Assembly (NCBI GenBank): GCA_034440635.1
Contig: JAOTON010001356.1
Coordinates: 2,364,501 to 2,428,500, forward strand
Origin: Lepas anatifera
Taxonomy: Eukaryota; Arthropoda; Thecostraca; Lepadidae
DNA: 64,000 bases
Direction: 5' to 3'
Shown one piece after another: positions 13,136 through 25,339 of this stretch. The translations under genes were made by a program, and so were the position numbers. Each line of letters starts with the position of its first letter. The first letter of the stretch is position 1. The notes beneath the pieces are model-generated. The model made no database searches, was not told the DNA's origin, and saw only the letters and a program-made list of their open reading frames with translations.

Positions 13136-14749
13136 ACTCACGGCGTCTAACAAAACTGAACATCAGTATTGCAACGCACAACATGAGTAAGCAGGTAGAG
13201 CTATTGTAATTGCATGACACTACATTGTAATACCATCATGCATGCAATAAAAATGCATGCATAACATTGTAATAGCATGACACCTGGAAGAACAATTTTG
13301 CACAGTAATATATAGCAGTTGTGGTTTAGAAGGAAGTTGATGGACTAGAGATAACATGTTCGATATGCTTATTCCCATATATTTTTTCCAACAAAGCTGA
13401 CAAAATAGGGTACTTTCTACCTCAGAAAAACGCCACAAATTTTTGTGGCGCCATGCGACGGCTAGTTCTGTGTTCAAGCCAAAACGCGTGTGTCGGAAGC
13501 CCTTCAAGAGTCTTACACTTCAGCTTTAAGATTAGGGAAAAGCTGGAGCGCTGTGATTTTCCAAAGCTGATTTTGGTGTTTAATTAAGAGCGAACTATGT
13601 TGGAAACAGTGTGTATTTTTATTGCTTGAACCAGATGGATTTTATGGCGAATAAGCGATTGAATTCTGAAAAGCTGCAGTGCTGCGCCACCAGACAGGAA
13701 GCTGTTTTACGCTCGACTTATGTAAGTAAGGCTGCTGGAAACTTTGATTGATCCTTTGCACTTATGAAATCTCCTGTACTAGTCATTTCCTATTCTAGAA
13801 ATGTAGTGCGGTTATCCCAAACTTTGCAAGGGAAGCACGTCTCGGACCTCTTCAGACGGTTGCTATATATAGGTAGCTGTTTTTCTAGTCACCCGTGATC
13901 GCTCGCTCCTACACTAAACGCTCGATTTCACCTTCGCCACCTTATACGCCTTAATGAGAATTATGCTTGAGCCAGTTTGGTTGTGCGGGGGCGTTGTTCT
14001 ATATTCGGGCGTTGGCGTAATGGCGTGGACTTCATTTGAGCACACAATGACAGAGCCACAGCAGGGCCGTCAGCTTTCGTGACCTTCGTTTTCCGTGACG
14101 ATAGCATCGTCTCATCGGCCATCCCCGCATTGACACTGTCACTCTTACGTCATCTCTTCAAAAAACCGCCACCAATTACGCCCAAACCAACACCATCGGT
14201 GGTTTGGGGTGCTGTCATACTTGAAACAGATGACCTGGCTGACAGGCAATGCTTTCTGGACTGGGCCTAGTTAGACAATATTTTTTACTAACAGCTTAGG
14301 CAATATGGCATCAAAAAACATAAAACTTGTTATAGGCACCGATATAGAACACAATATCCTAATTTACCAAAGGTTCAAAAAGAGTATTCAAAAAGTTGTT
14401 GTCATACAACATTAAGTCCTGTCATTTGCTTGCGCTCAGTGGTGGATACAAGGCGGCTAGGGGCACAACCTCCCCCTCTCTCCCCGAAATGTATATTTGC
14501 ACATAGTAATCACATAGTAAGAAATTATCTCATGTAATGGTGAGGTAGGACTAAGGCACCAGCCCCTACCCTAAATGAAAGTCTGAATCCGCCCATTATC
14601 ATGCGTTTACGTGTGTATAATACCAAATCACTTAATATATTTCAATTGAAGAGAAGACTCAATTGGAAATGCGTCAATCCCAAAGATCACCTATGAAGAC
14701 TCACAAAATCTCCACTTTTATCAAAGACCATATTCGTGATGGAAGAGCG
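13136..14749. other. low-copy non-coding DNA
   Basis: No gene or repeat recognised. A short frame at 14079-14270 has no recognisable similarity. Confidence 0.4.
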
Positions 14750-15110
14750 TGCTAAATTGATTAGCATCTGGTTTAATTAGCACACCTGGAGCCGGAGAGG
14801 TGAGAGCACCGCGGCGCGGTGCCGCTCATCAGGGAGGGCCCCTCCAGTCTGACAAGACACATCAATGGCTGGTCGTCTCCACCCTCCCCGTCTAATTATT
14901 TCCTATTGATTTAGGGAATCGATCCTGAGATGGACAAGATGTACCGTCCACCTCCTCGCTGGTCTGGAGCTAACTGTGACAGAGAAGGTCGCCCCGCGGG
15001 AGCATGTCGGTTTTGTGAATGGGATGTGCTTCATTAGGGCATTTTTGATCTGGTGATGTGTTCTGTCATATGAGCAAATGGGTGTAATAAATGATGGAAA
15101 TTTGCTGATC
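14750..15110. promoter_or_regulatory. possible cis-regulatory segment
   Basis: Not repeat-like. It contains clustered homeodomain-type cores (TTAATTAG near 14773, TAATTA near 14893, CTATTGATTTAGG near 14905) next to a GC-rich stretch. Purely compositional; no conservation data available. Confidence 0.2.
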
Positions 15111-16217
15111 AGATTAACGCAGGTTGAATGTGTTTTATGTTATATATTTGAGGAAATGCATATTCAGCAGCCGTCACGTCCTAGGATCTAGGTATCGAAA
15201 GTGGTGTTCTCTTTTGCCAGTTCCGCTCTTAAGTAGATTTAAACGGGAAATAAAAAGCGGACATTAATGATCTTGTAAATCCAGATGAGCGTGCAATGAG
15301 ATGCATTCTTTTTTTGAAGGGAGGTAAAACCATGGCGAAATCAGAGCCGTCCATGCCAACGTCATCCCTTAGATATTTGTGTTCAAAGGTCTAGGCAGGA
15401 ATTTGGGTGTGACAGTCTCTATAATCAAACAGGTTATTTTGTGCAAATCACTTAATCATCGCCCCGATGAGACAGAGTGTTTCAATAATCTCCCTAGGTT
15501 TTCTGCGACAGCTAAAACATAGCAACCAGCAATTGATCATAATTATGCTTATCATGTCTGCAAATTTTTCCAAAGGTCAGACGCCACATTAGATCAAGCT
15601 GGAGTCTTACGCTACGCTGGACTAATTATGAATATTTTATACTGCCATTTGTATCATGCGATACCAGTTGATCTCTTTCTTGTCATGTTATCTTCATGTT
15701 AGGATTCCACTTAAGATTTTCATACAGACCTGTTTACTTCAAACAACTCTCCCAAAATCAGAATTTCACTTTAAGAGGTAACTCCTGACAAATATATCAT
15801 CACAAAATTATATTGTAATAATCTTACCCGAGCGTACGATGTTTTGGTAATGTATAAAAACCACTATCAAAATGGCTCACGAAACGTTTCTGACCAGTCT
15901 ACCATATGCCACATAAAAAACGTCTCCGAAACCGCACAGTACGTCTAGTGGCTGAAACTTTGTGCAGGCCGCCAACCGCAAAGCAGACGATAATTTGGGT
16001 GGGATTATTTAAGCACAATATGCAAAACACGCAGATTAATTATTTTTCAAAATATGCAGAGCCTCCACTCAAAAGTTTGACCGTACATCAGGCTCGTTTT
16101 ATGGTTGGATCTAACAGAAACTTCTAATTGATTTAAAATTCTAGAGACAAAAAAAACTTTGAAATCGTGCATACTTTTTTTACCATACACGTATATTTAT
16201 TTGACAGTAAAAACATA
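15111..16217. other. AT-rich low-copy DNA
   Basis: No gene recognised. 15430-15660 holds further TAATTATG/TTAATCAT-type motifs, which may continue the candidate regulatory block. Confidence 0.35.
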
Positions 16218-17044
16218 TTAACACGCGCATTGACGGGGGACGGGTACCCGCCCCCTCGGGTTCTTCGGAGATAGTAGAAAAACGGCGGCGCGTAGGCGCC
16301 GTACTGGTGTACCTTTTCCTCATCATTTCTACAACTTCTGTGAAAATCTTAGGTTAGGTCATCTCAGGTCAGGTCACCAGTACAGGTCAAGTAACCCGAC
16401 CTCAAAAAAGTTTAAGATTGCATAAGTCGGGCAGGGTGAACTTATCCGATTGAAACGCATATACATAATGGCCCCACCGAGTTCTCTAACATATATTCCG
16501 GTATTTTTGATATCGATGACCTAAGGTCAGGTCGAGGCATGACCTCTCCATTGGAAATACATGGGAAAAATGTTTTTACGGAATAACTCTGTAACGGATG
16601 GCGATAGAGCATTTATTTTAGCTACATTAGACTCGCCTGGGCTTTGCAGTGCTAATGATATCCATTTTATATAATTTGACCCTGACCTGACCTCAGGTCA
16701 GGTCAATTCTTGATTTGACCTAGAAGGTCAAATTATATATCATTCGATTCGGCTTGCTAAGAGGATTCATAAAGTTAAAGTCGTTTTGTCTATCTTTACT
16801 TGTTCAGATGTAATGCCCGAAAAACTGAATTTTACATGTTATCCCTATGACGAGCATGTTTTGAACTCTGGTGACCTTAAATGTGACCTGACAAAAATGG
16901 TACAAATGTCTCCGATGGGAAGTGGATGGGCGCCCAACGCCGTTTACTGTTTTTCGCTACCTACCGTGGTTCTCGGATCTTACGGGGGCGGGTACCGCCC
17001 CCGTATGCGAAGGTGGCTCAGACCCCCATCAATGCGCGTGTTAA
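16218..17044 (+). mobile_element. A-family TTAA element (A1)
   Basis: TTAA at both ends with the inverted end ACACGCGCATTGACGGGGG. The left end carries the motif once and runs into a GGGTACCCGCCC hairpin and the GGGTTCTTCGGAGATAG segment. The right end carries the motif twice around a GAGCCACCTTCGCAT-type spacer. A subterminal GGCGGCGC/GCGCC hairpin and many AGGTCA hexamers are present. Slightly shorter than other A copies because of small deletions. No coding capacity. Confidence 0.92.
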
Positions 17045-17777
17045 AAACAGGCATGGGTATGACCTAAAAACACCGTTTTAAGACTCCCGGCAGACTCACT
17101 TGAGTGGAGGCAGCAAGTGTTAAGTTTCATGCGTCAAGAACCGCGGTGATGAATAAGAGCAATACGTGGTAGACACTCGGAGAAAAAGAAAAATATATAA
17201 AGAGTATAAATGGGTAAGAACAAAAAAATAAATAAAGTAAAATCAATTCATGGGTTATGGTTCATCACAGAAGTGGGGCCGCCTCATCCAAATCACGCCG
17301 ACAAGTTTTGTTTCTTTTCTAAACAAATTGTATGCACAATTTGTTTTGGTTTTGCTAGAAAGAAATACGTTGTCTCAATTATTCAAAATATAGAATACAA
17401 CGCATAAATTATCGTGGTATGTAAAGTCCCATTTCATATATATTTCACCAGTAGGAATAAAAAATAGAATCACTCCTCGAGAAAAAGGACCACAAGCATC
17501 GTGGCAGAGGCAGCGGAGGGTGTCATTCACAGCGGACGTCGCACCAAGGCTCCCCTTCGGCAACTGCCATCTGCAGGAATGCTATGAGTGTGGTATTTAG
17601 AGGAAGAAAAATTGTAGGTGTGAGAGGATATGGGTGAAATTTATGCTTGGATGTATGCAATGGTCGAGACACCATCGAGAGAGGAGCCATGATTTTAGCC
17701 GAAGGAGGCCTTTGCTTCAATCTCAGCTTTTGTTACCATGCATTTGGTTTTAATTATCGACAGCATCATATTCTGAG
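17045..17777. other. anonymous spacer
   Basis: No gene or repeat recognised. Confidence 0.4.
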
Positions 17778-18747
17778 TTAACCCTCGCCCCACGGGGGCC
17801 ATCGATGGCCCCCTAGGTTTTCGGATAGCAGAAAAACGACGAGGCGCAGCACCGCGGTTGAGGGCTCTACCTCTCTGCATCATTTTCCCATCATCCTGAA
17901 ATTTTTACCCGGGTCCAGGTCGGTCCAGACGAGGTCACCAGTCCTCACTTACTTTAGGCTCTGTAAGAGCTACATTTCAAGTTGATCGATTTGAAACTTC
18001 CCACTTCATGCCCCTCCGGGTCTACAGGTGTATATCCGGGATTTTTCGATTTCGTGCCTGAGGTCGGTCGGGCGACCTCCCCATTGGAAAGCATGGGGAA
18101 AAACCATTTCATGATATAAAAGCCACAAAATGATTGCAAATACTCAGACTGCTCGAACAACGTTTTTGGACACCCTTTCCGGATCTCAGGGGTCATATTT
18201 GCCTTTGACTTTCAAGGTCATAAGGTCACTGGAGGTCAAAACAGTATTTTGACAATAACTTTTGACCTAATTGAGCTAGAGCGGTGAAACAAACACCATC
18301 GTGTTTGTTTTGTCACTGGCTTTCATTTGATATACGGCAGGTCACTTTTAACCTTTCGTGACCTCAGGTCATATTAGGTCACGGGTGACCTCTGGCGGTC
18401 AAACCACTGGCGGGAGGTCTTTATGTTCCACATAGCGGAAAAGTACGGCAATTTGCTATCAAATGTACTTTACCAGGCCATAATAGCTCTAATGACATAA
18501 GAGTTATGCCCAGTTTGCTTAATCATTGCATATTTGAGTGAAAATAGCCGATCTTGACCCAATTTGACCTCTGGAGGTCAAACCATTGACCTGAGCACTA
18601 AAACATGCGAGTAATTTCTGACTGAATTCACGCGGCTTTCTATTGCACTTTGCAGATTTGCGCTAACGCCCATATTTCGGAGTTAGAGGGGGCCTCGATC
18701 CCCCGGTGGGGCGAGGTGGCGCCGGACCCCGGTGGGGCGCGGGTTAA
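17778..18747 (+). mobile_element. C-family TTAA element (C3)
   Basis: Full-length layout: TTAA plus CCCTCGCCCCACGGGGG at the left with the CCATCGATGG palindrome, and the doubled right end with the GTGGCGCCGGACCCC spacer ending at TTAA. Internal order matches C5. Many one- to five-base deletions relative to C5 reduce its length. Confidence 0.9.
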
Positions 18748-18860
18748 GATACTCTGAGCAATAAATTTAAGAGCTACTGTGCCAATGCTGCGCCATGGCC
18801 TCAATCAACCATAAACCTGCAATCATTTATAAGAACCGGTGGTCTTTGTTTTGCCATAGA

Positions 18861-19025
18861 GGGGGATTAGTCAGCGCAGTTGACTTACACACAGCCGACC
18901 CGGGTTCAAGGCCCGGCGGCTTCCCTGAACAAGGATCAAGCTGGCTTCCGAGAATCCCTTCCAACAGGGAGAGAGCTGATGACGCCATACAACCTGGCAG
19001 TCGGTGCGTCGCTAGCCCCCCAACA
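18861..19025 (+). mobile_element. tRNA-derived SINE (S2)
   Basis: tRNA-like head: an A-box-like GGGATTAGTCAGCGCAGTTG, then the B box ACCCGGGTTCAAGGCCCGG near 18898-18916. An unrelated body follows to about 19020. No second copy in the window, so the 3' end is approximate. Confidence 0.6.
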
Positions 19026-19996
19026 TTATAGTTATTGTTTTCACTTCTTTATTTTCCTTTTTTCTCCGATCTGTTTTATTTATGGAAGACTCCTGTTACA
19101 CACTCATCCCTTTGCTCTTGTGGAAATTACGAATTTGTCTGCTAGCTGCTCTCAGAATCACCTTAGCCTTGGCCCAGTTGAGGTCATCAGATGAGAGTCA
19201 TGTGTCAGGCTCCCACGAGATTGAATAATGGTTCGGATGTCGCGTGACTTCTCGGAAATTGCCAATCACAAATAATAGCAAACCAATGTAAGCTAAGCAC
19301 ACCCTCATACCTCAGTCTTACCTTCTCTTTGGAGCTCATCACTTCAGCCTCCTCCCTCTCTCTCCCCTCTCGCTTCCTCGCTCCAAGGCGCAATGAATGA
19401 ACGGGCGAATGAATGAAGGCTAGGTCATTGTTTGGGTGGAGGGCCCATCTTAAACGGACCGGCCGTACACCGCTGTGACGTGTACTCCACCCTAAACCTG
19501 GAGTGGGACCCGCTCCCAACCGGGCACGCCCACCGTCTCCAGCAAAATCAATAGCTATTGTAGCGGCGTGCGTTAGGAGAAAGAGACTGTAGAAGACCTT
19601 GCTGAGCAGTAAAATGGCCCGAGATCTTCTCACCTGGGGTTCGGTTTGGCGAGGAAGCGCGTGATCGGCGATAAGAAGAGATTTAATGAGATGTGTCAAG
19701 CAGGGTTCCAAGGAGAAAAGAAAGTGACCGGAAGAGATAAACATTATAATGACATGTTACCAAAACAAAAGAGTAGGATAGATGGAGACTCAAAGAGTTA
19801 GCGTATGATTGCACCGATTGCATGATTTACATGACCCTACCCGTAGTTTTGAATAGTATTGATCAGCAGTTCGGCAGAATATTTGCCCCATACCTATCCA
19901 GGAAGTGCAGCAGCACGTACGGTTTTACAGTATGGTTCATTTCATGCATCAATGGAGTCTGTATAATGTAATACGTAATATCCACCTTTTCCACTC
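19026..19996. other. anonymous DNA with a chance open frame
   Basis: A 179-residue minus-strand frame (19744-19205) is open but resembles no known family and is low-complexity in its Arg/Glu-rich part, where CT-rich DNA lies. It is not called as a gene. Confidence 0.4.
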
Positions 19997-20891
19997 TTAA
20001 CCCGCGCCCCACCGGGGTCGCGCCACCTTCGCCCACCGGGGGCCATCGATGGCCCCCTCTAACTCCGAAATATGGGCGTTAGCGCAAATCTGCAAGTGCA
20101 ATAGAAGCTCGCGTGAATTCAGTGAATTACTTCGCATGTTTTGTGCTGGGTCAATGGTTTGCCTCCAGGGTCAATTAGGTCAAGATCGGCTATTTTCACT
20201 CAAATATGCAATGATTAAGCAAACTGGGCATTCTTATGTATTAGAGCTATTGAGGCCTGGTAAGTACATTTGATAACAATTGCCTGTTTTTTCGTATGTG
20301 GAACGTAAAGACCTCCCGCCAGTGGTTTGACCGCCGAGGTCCTCGTGACCTAATATGACCTGGGTCCGAAGGTCAAGTGACTGCCGTATATCAATGAAGC
20401 CGTGACAAGACAACACGATGGTGTTTGTTTCCGTCTGCTATTAGGTAAAGTTTTGTCAAATACTGTTTTGACCTCCGGTGACTGGATGACCTTGGAAAGT
20501 CAAGGGCAATATGCCCCTGGGATCCGTGAAGGGTGTCCAAAACGTTGTTCTGGAGTCTGGTATTTGATCATTTTGTGGTTTTATATCTGAATAGTTTTCT
20601 GTTTTCAATGGGAGAGGTCGCCTCGTGCCTGACCTCGGGCACGAAATCGAAAATCCCGGATTACACCTGTAGACCCTGGAGGGGTTATGAGTGTGGGTTT
20701 AATCGATCGACTTTGAATGTGCTCTTCGAGCTTAAGTGAAGTAAGGTGACCTTGGTTGCCTCGTTGGTGCCTGACCTTGGGTGACCCGGGGTAAAAATTT
20801 CGGATGATGGGAAATGATGCGTGGGGTGAGCCCTGAACCGGGTGCTGGCCTCGTGTTTCTGCTTCCCGGAAAACCTGGGGGCTCTGGTTAA
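19997..20891 (-). mobile_element. C-family TTAA element (C4)
   Basis: Begins TTAA plus CCCGCGCCCCACCGGGG with the doubled end, contains the CCATCGATGG palindrome, and ends near GGTTAAAC. The single-motif end is damaged: the usual palindrome is reduced to CTGGGGGCTCTGG. Many single-base losses relative to C6. Confidence 0.87.
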
Positions 20892-21032
20892 ACATATCCA
20901 TTCTCAATATCCACTCCTCTGTATCACTCACATTTTCCTGCTATTAATATGCTCTTGAAACAAAGATCTGAGGTGCAGTTTCAGAACCATGCATTTGGAC
21001 CAAACCACACGATTTGAGGACGTGAATATAGG

Positions 21033-21132
<100 letters not shown>

Positions 21133-21407
21133 GACAACGTGGATGAATAGCTGAGTGCAAGTTCTGATATCCACACAAGGAACAACTTTTTTTGCACATA
21201 CGAAACTAATAAATAGAACAAGCTCGAATGGTGCTGAGCTGAGTCTGAACTTATTCATTGGCCCAGCACAAGCCAGTGCTGACTCACACGCCTCTGCCAC
21301 AATACCCCGGCCCCGCTGGCCTGACTGACCAAATCAAATTCATACACAGAGTTTTTAGTGCAAAGTTTTTTACTGCATCTGGAAAATCTTAGCTAGTTGC
21401 GCGCTGA

Positions 21408-21875
21408 CGTGTGCTCGTGGCCGGTTCTGGCGTAGCGTGTGTTCGTGGCCAGTTGCGACGTGGTGTATGTTCGTGGCCGTGGGCGGTATGTGTTCGTGGC
21501 CAGTCGACATGGCGTTTTTGTGGCGTTGTGGTGTGTGTTGTTGCTGGGTTGCGCGGTATGTGTTCGTGCTTGTGGGTGGCGTGTGTTCGTGGCCAGTTGC
21601 GGTGGGCGTGTGTTCCTGGCCAGTTGTGGCGTAATGTGTGTTCGTGGCCAGTTGTAGGGTAGTGTGTGTTCGTGACCAGTTATGGCGTGGTGTGTGCTCG
21701 TGGCCAGTTGTGGCGTGGTGTTTATTCGTGTCTAGTAACCCGTGTGGTGTGTGTTCGTGGTCAGTTACGGTGTGACGTGTATTTCTGGCCAGTTGGTGCC
21801 TGGCGTTTGTTCTGGCCAAGTGGCCAAGTTGTGGCGTAGTATGTGTTCGTGGCCAGTTGCGAGGTGGCGTGGTCA
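21408..21875. repeat. degenerate 28-bp minisatellite
   Basis: Repeats of a unit close to GTGTGTTCGTGGCCAGTTGT plus GGCGTGGT, about 16 copies with substitutions and small indels. It generates a 168-residue minus-strand frame rich in GHEHTPR-like repeats, which is not a credible gene. Confidence 0.9.
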
Positions 21876-22060
21876 TGCCTGTGTACCCTGTCGCCGGCCA
21901 TGTGCCGTATCTTGTCAGCAGGAGTGCTTCCTAAGTGCTCTCCTGGCCAGCTGTATTGACTCTGCTCAGTGCTTGAGACGTCACCAATGACTGCTGACAG
22001 CTGTTCTCATGTACAACAGCAGAGGATGCAGACTTGCTCATGGTAGTCCTGTCTATACAG

Positions 22061-22063
22061 CTC

Positions 22064-22109
<46 letters not shown>

Positions 22110-22125
22110 CCCTCCCCCTCTCTCT
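22061..22125. repeat. (CT)n microsatellite
   Basis: An almost pure CT run, imperfect at both ends. Confidence 0.97.
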
Positions 22126-23481
22126 ACATCGCCTCCTCTTTTGTAGCAGTGATCGAAACCAATGGCCTGGACATTTCCAACAGATCTCCAGAAGACCGGG
22201 ACCTCCCATGGCACCTCTGGCGCGCCTCCGCCGACGTCTCTGAGTCAGCCGTGAGTCGGCTGGCAGTCAGATCACACCTCTGTTTGAGGCTCGGCTGCCC
22301 GGTAGGCAGCGTGCTCACAATGACACCATCGATCGATGGTTGGACAGCGCCCATGCGGAAGCGCACGTGCGAGAGGCACCCGGGCCGCAGGCGCACCACC
22401 GCGCCAACTGTAGATAGTGTTGGCGTCGGCCAGCAGGCAACCGGATGGCTTAGCACCCCTACAGCAGTGTTTGAATGGCATAACTTGGCCAAAAAAGTTG
22501 ATATGATGCAGTGGCTGGCTGTGCATGCAGCACATTGTGCTGTGTGACAGGCATGACATGGATTTGAATTAGTTGCGATTCCTTGGCGGTGGCCGGTGGC
22601 GTGCTTCCCTGTGGGACAGCACGCGGCGCCGACCGACTGCGTTCGACGCGCCGGTAAAAACTTCGCCTCCCGCGGACAGACCAGCGGCCTCAGCCAAATG
22701 TGGCGTGACTTTCAGTGATGAACGCGCCTTTAAACGCACCTACCGGGGAGCCGGTGGAAGCCAGCACGGTCGCCGCGCTGTTTACACTGGCCCAGCCCAC
22801 TATATCAATGTTTAAACGCATTCCTTCACTGCATGGCATATCCAGAGCCTACAAATATCACTTTATATTCAGCTGGGCCTTGGAGCCGCCTGCCCACACC
22901 AGGCGCACTTCACTCTATTTATCCTTGTTTTGATACCTCCATATAAATGATAACACGTTGGCTGTAAAGGATGTCCATTGTCGTGGGTTTTTGTTGGCTG
23001 CTGGGCGCGTGACTTGCCATCGGCTATGTTTATGGTCTTCATAAAAGTCACCCGTGTTGTTTTCCTGTTTACAAATGCAGTCTTCGCCAGTGGCCTATGC
23101 TGCCGCCAGGCTTCTGGTGATGTCAAACCAAGGTGACCGACCCGGCCTCACATCACTAGATTTACACATGTTGAACTGGATGGATTTGCCAAAACCTGTA
23201 CCAAACTCCGTTCATAGCCTTGTAGTAAAGGCTCTGAAAGTGTGAAACAAGCAGACTCATTGCTCGAGTTTTCAGTTTGGGGTGTTTTTGACACCTCTCC
23301 GGGGACGCTGGCGGAGCCTGCTGCGTGTGCAGGTAGGAGTCAATACAGTACGGACCGTGCAAGGCTTTCCCGCGTGCACGGGGGCTCAATGATGCTCCTC
23401 TGGACCGGGGTGCACCAGTCATCGCCAGCTAGGGTCACCCCGTAACCTGCCATAAAGACACGAGCCTATACGCTTCTAAGT
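22126..23481. other. GC- and CpG-rich anonymous DNA
   Basis: 22190-22720 is CpG-rich and open in several frames on both strands. None matches a recognisable family. It could overlap an unrecognised exon or promoter. Confidence 0.35.
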
Positions 23482-23489
23482 GCACCGAC

Positions 23490-23767
23490 CAGAGGCGTAG
23501 CCAAGGGGGGGCGGCAGGGACAGCCGCCCTTTCCCCTGAGGGCCCGAAGGGCCCCCTGAGGACACGAGCCGCGCTTCGCGCGGCTCACCCGCACTATGCT
23601 CTGTGGCCAAATTTGGCATTTTATACATACCTGACAGGGCCCTCTTAAGCCCTCTTCTGCACTCTATTTGGTAACAAGCAGGGCCCTGTTTACCCATCAG
23701 GGCCCTTTTTTAGGGGCCCTTTTCGAGGTGCCGCCCCTCCCTGAGCGAAATCCTGGCTACGCCCCTG
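23490..23767. mobile_element. hAT-like MITE
   Basis: A 278-bp element with inverted ends CAGAGGCGTAGCCA and TGGCTACGCCCCTG. Flanks GCACCGAC (23482-23489) and GCACGGAC (23768-23775) form an 8-bp target duplication with one mismatch, the hAT signature. Internally it is rich in GGGCCC/GCCGCGC palindromes. No coding capacity. Confidence 0.87.
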
Positions 23768-23775
23768 GCACGGAC

Positions 23776-24296
23776 TCCACTCTGAGTCAAGAAGAGGTTG
23801 TGAGACAGGAGCGAATTACACTCAAAGTGATGATAAGTCCGCATACGTAACAAAATATGCGAAATGTAATTCAATGAGTGATATTTCAAACTGGAAACCT
23901 CACATTGTTGAAAGCGACGAGGGCCATGACGTTGAAAATAATGATATGGCTTTGACCTGTGCTCTTAGAACTTACCTTCACCTATTGTGATATTGACATA
24001 TAATCTTGAATACGTGACAATATGACGTCATCAAGGTTGACGTGATGGGCTGTTCCAGCGTCCTATATGAATTCAGTTTATGTGATGTTTCCATATTTTT
24101 TGGCGTATACAATCAAAGGAGCTTACTCAAAAAGTATAATTACTTGTTCACCCTTTCAAAATTCAGGTTGAAGCTGACCTTCATTGTTTTTTTAATCAAA
24201 CTTAGCCATTTTGGCGTCACTTTAACCTAAGTAAGAACTGACACCCATACATCCACCATTTTCAGAGGAGAGCGCTGGAATAGCACCTGGTACTTG
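23776..24296. other. spacer, possible decayed element
   Basis: Contains scattered TGACGTCA and TGACCT motifs reminiscent of families D and E, but no ends were found. Confidence 0.35.
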
Positions 24297-25099
24297 TTAA
24301 TCCGGCACCGTCTGATATTTTTTGCACACTACCGCCCGGATGGTCGGATCGGAGGCCCCCTAAACTATCGGGAGCCAGAAATAATACGGAAAAATGAAAC
24401 GACACTGGAAGCACCTTAGCGTCTTCTTTTTTGAATTGGATTTGAATCATATATCCGTGGACCCGTGACGTCACAGTGGGCCAAAGTTCGTAAAAATCGG
24501 ACCCATTTAGAGCAACGTCGTATACCTTGGGAATCATGTGACCTAAGACAAAGCAAAAATATCGATATGTTTGTCTTGACCCAAGGATTCAAATGATATA
24601 CAGCATAGCTCTGCTAGGTCAAAAAGTGACCTTGACCTAAGGTCAAGGCTGAATAATCATGTTCATCAGTGTGATACCAAATGTAAGGCTATGTGTTGTT
24701 TTGTTTAAAAGTTATAGACACAAATATATTTGCAAAACCCCACCTTTGATTTACACCGTGACCTTTGGTGACCTGGGTATTGACCTGACCCAAAAATGGA
24801 TGACAGCGTCCAGGTTTGTAGTTTGAATAACATTTTTAAAGCTTGATCTATTTTTTAGGAGCCGAATTACATTTCGGTTTTGTCAAGATATTTATAAGAA
24901 CAGAATCGTCTTATACAGGTTTGGAAACGACGTCATAACTCTTTCACCTGAACTGACCTTATGCCAACTTTTGGTCATAAAATTTCAGATTGATCATCCT
25001 AAAGGCCTCCAAAACTATGTGTGTATCATTTAAATCGGTTTAGAATTATTCTCGAAGAACCCAGGGGCTGAATCGGACTCCCATGTGGGGATGGGTTAA
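24297..25099 (-). mobile_element. D-family TTAA element (D1)
   Basis: Bounded by TTAA on both sides, about 0.8 kb. Similar to D2 and D3 over the GGGAGCC..GTGACGTCACAGTGGGCC..GACCCATTTAG segment. Carries repeated TGACCT/AGGTCA, including GACCTTGACCTAAGGTCAAG, and the second core (GTGACCTGGGTATTGACCTG) near 24765-24800. The right end reads, in reverse, CTGGGTTCTTCGAG, matching the shared subterminal phrase of the other families. Confidence 0.75.
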
Positions 25100-25339
25100 C
25101 TTGTGTCCGTCCAAAGCGCAGGTGAATTTGGTGTAGGGTAAGGGCGGGTAAGAGTACGCAGGAGATAAGAGTACGCAACAGCTGTTTTGGTTACTTAGCA
25201 GCCACTGAGATGGTGGATACCCTGGTATAAAAAAGCAAGGTCAGTGCCTAGGTTTCACACAAAAATTCGACGTGCTCCTGTTCTTTCCGCGGGAGTACAG
25301 AACAAAACAAGTTTCTGGGTACCCTCAAAGTAATATTTC
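25100..25339. repeat. AAGAGTACGCA-bearing flank
   Basis: Two copies of AAGAGTACGCA lie near 25150-25180. More copies occur in both orientations on the far side of A2. Confidence 0.4.

Noticed and set aside
19205..19744. 179-residue minus-strand frame
   Set aside because: No recognisable family, an Arg/Glu run from CT-rich DNA, no supporting splice or promoter context.
21370..21876. 168-residue His/Thr-rich frame
   Set aside because: Antisense translation of the degenerate 28-bp repeat.
22149..22559. 132- and 95-residue frames in CpG-rich DNA
   Set aside because: GC-rich DNA is stop-poor on both strands; no recognisable domain.
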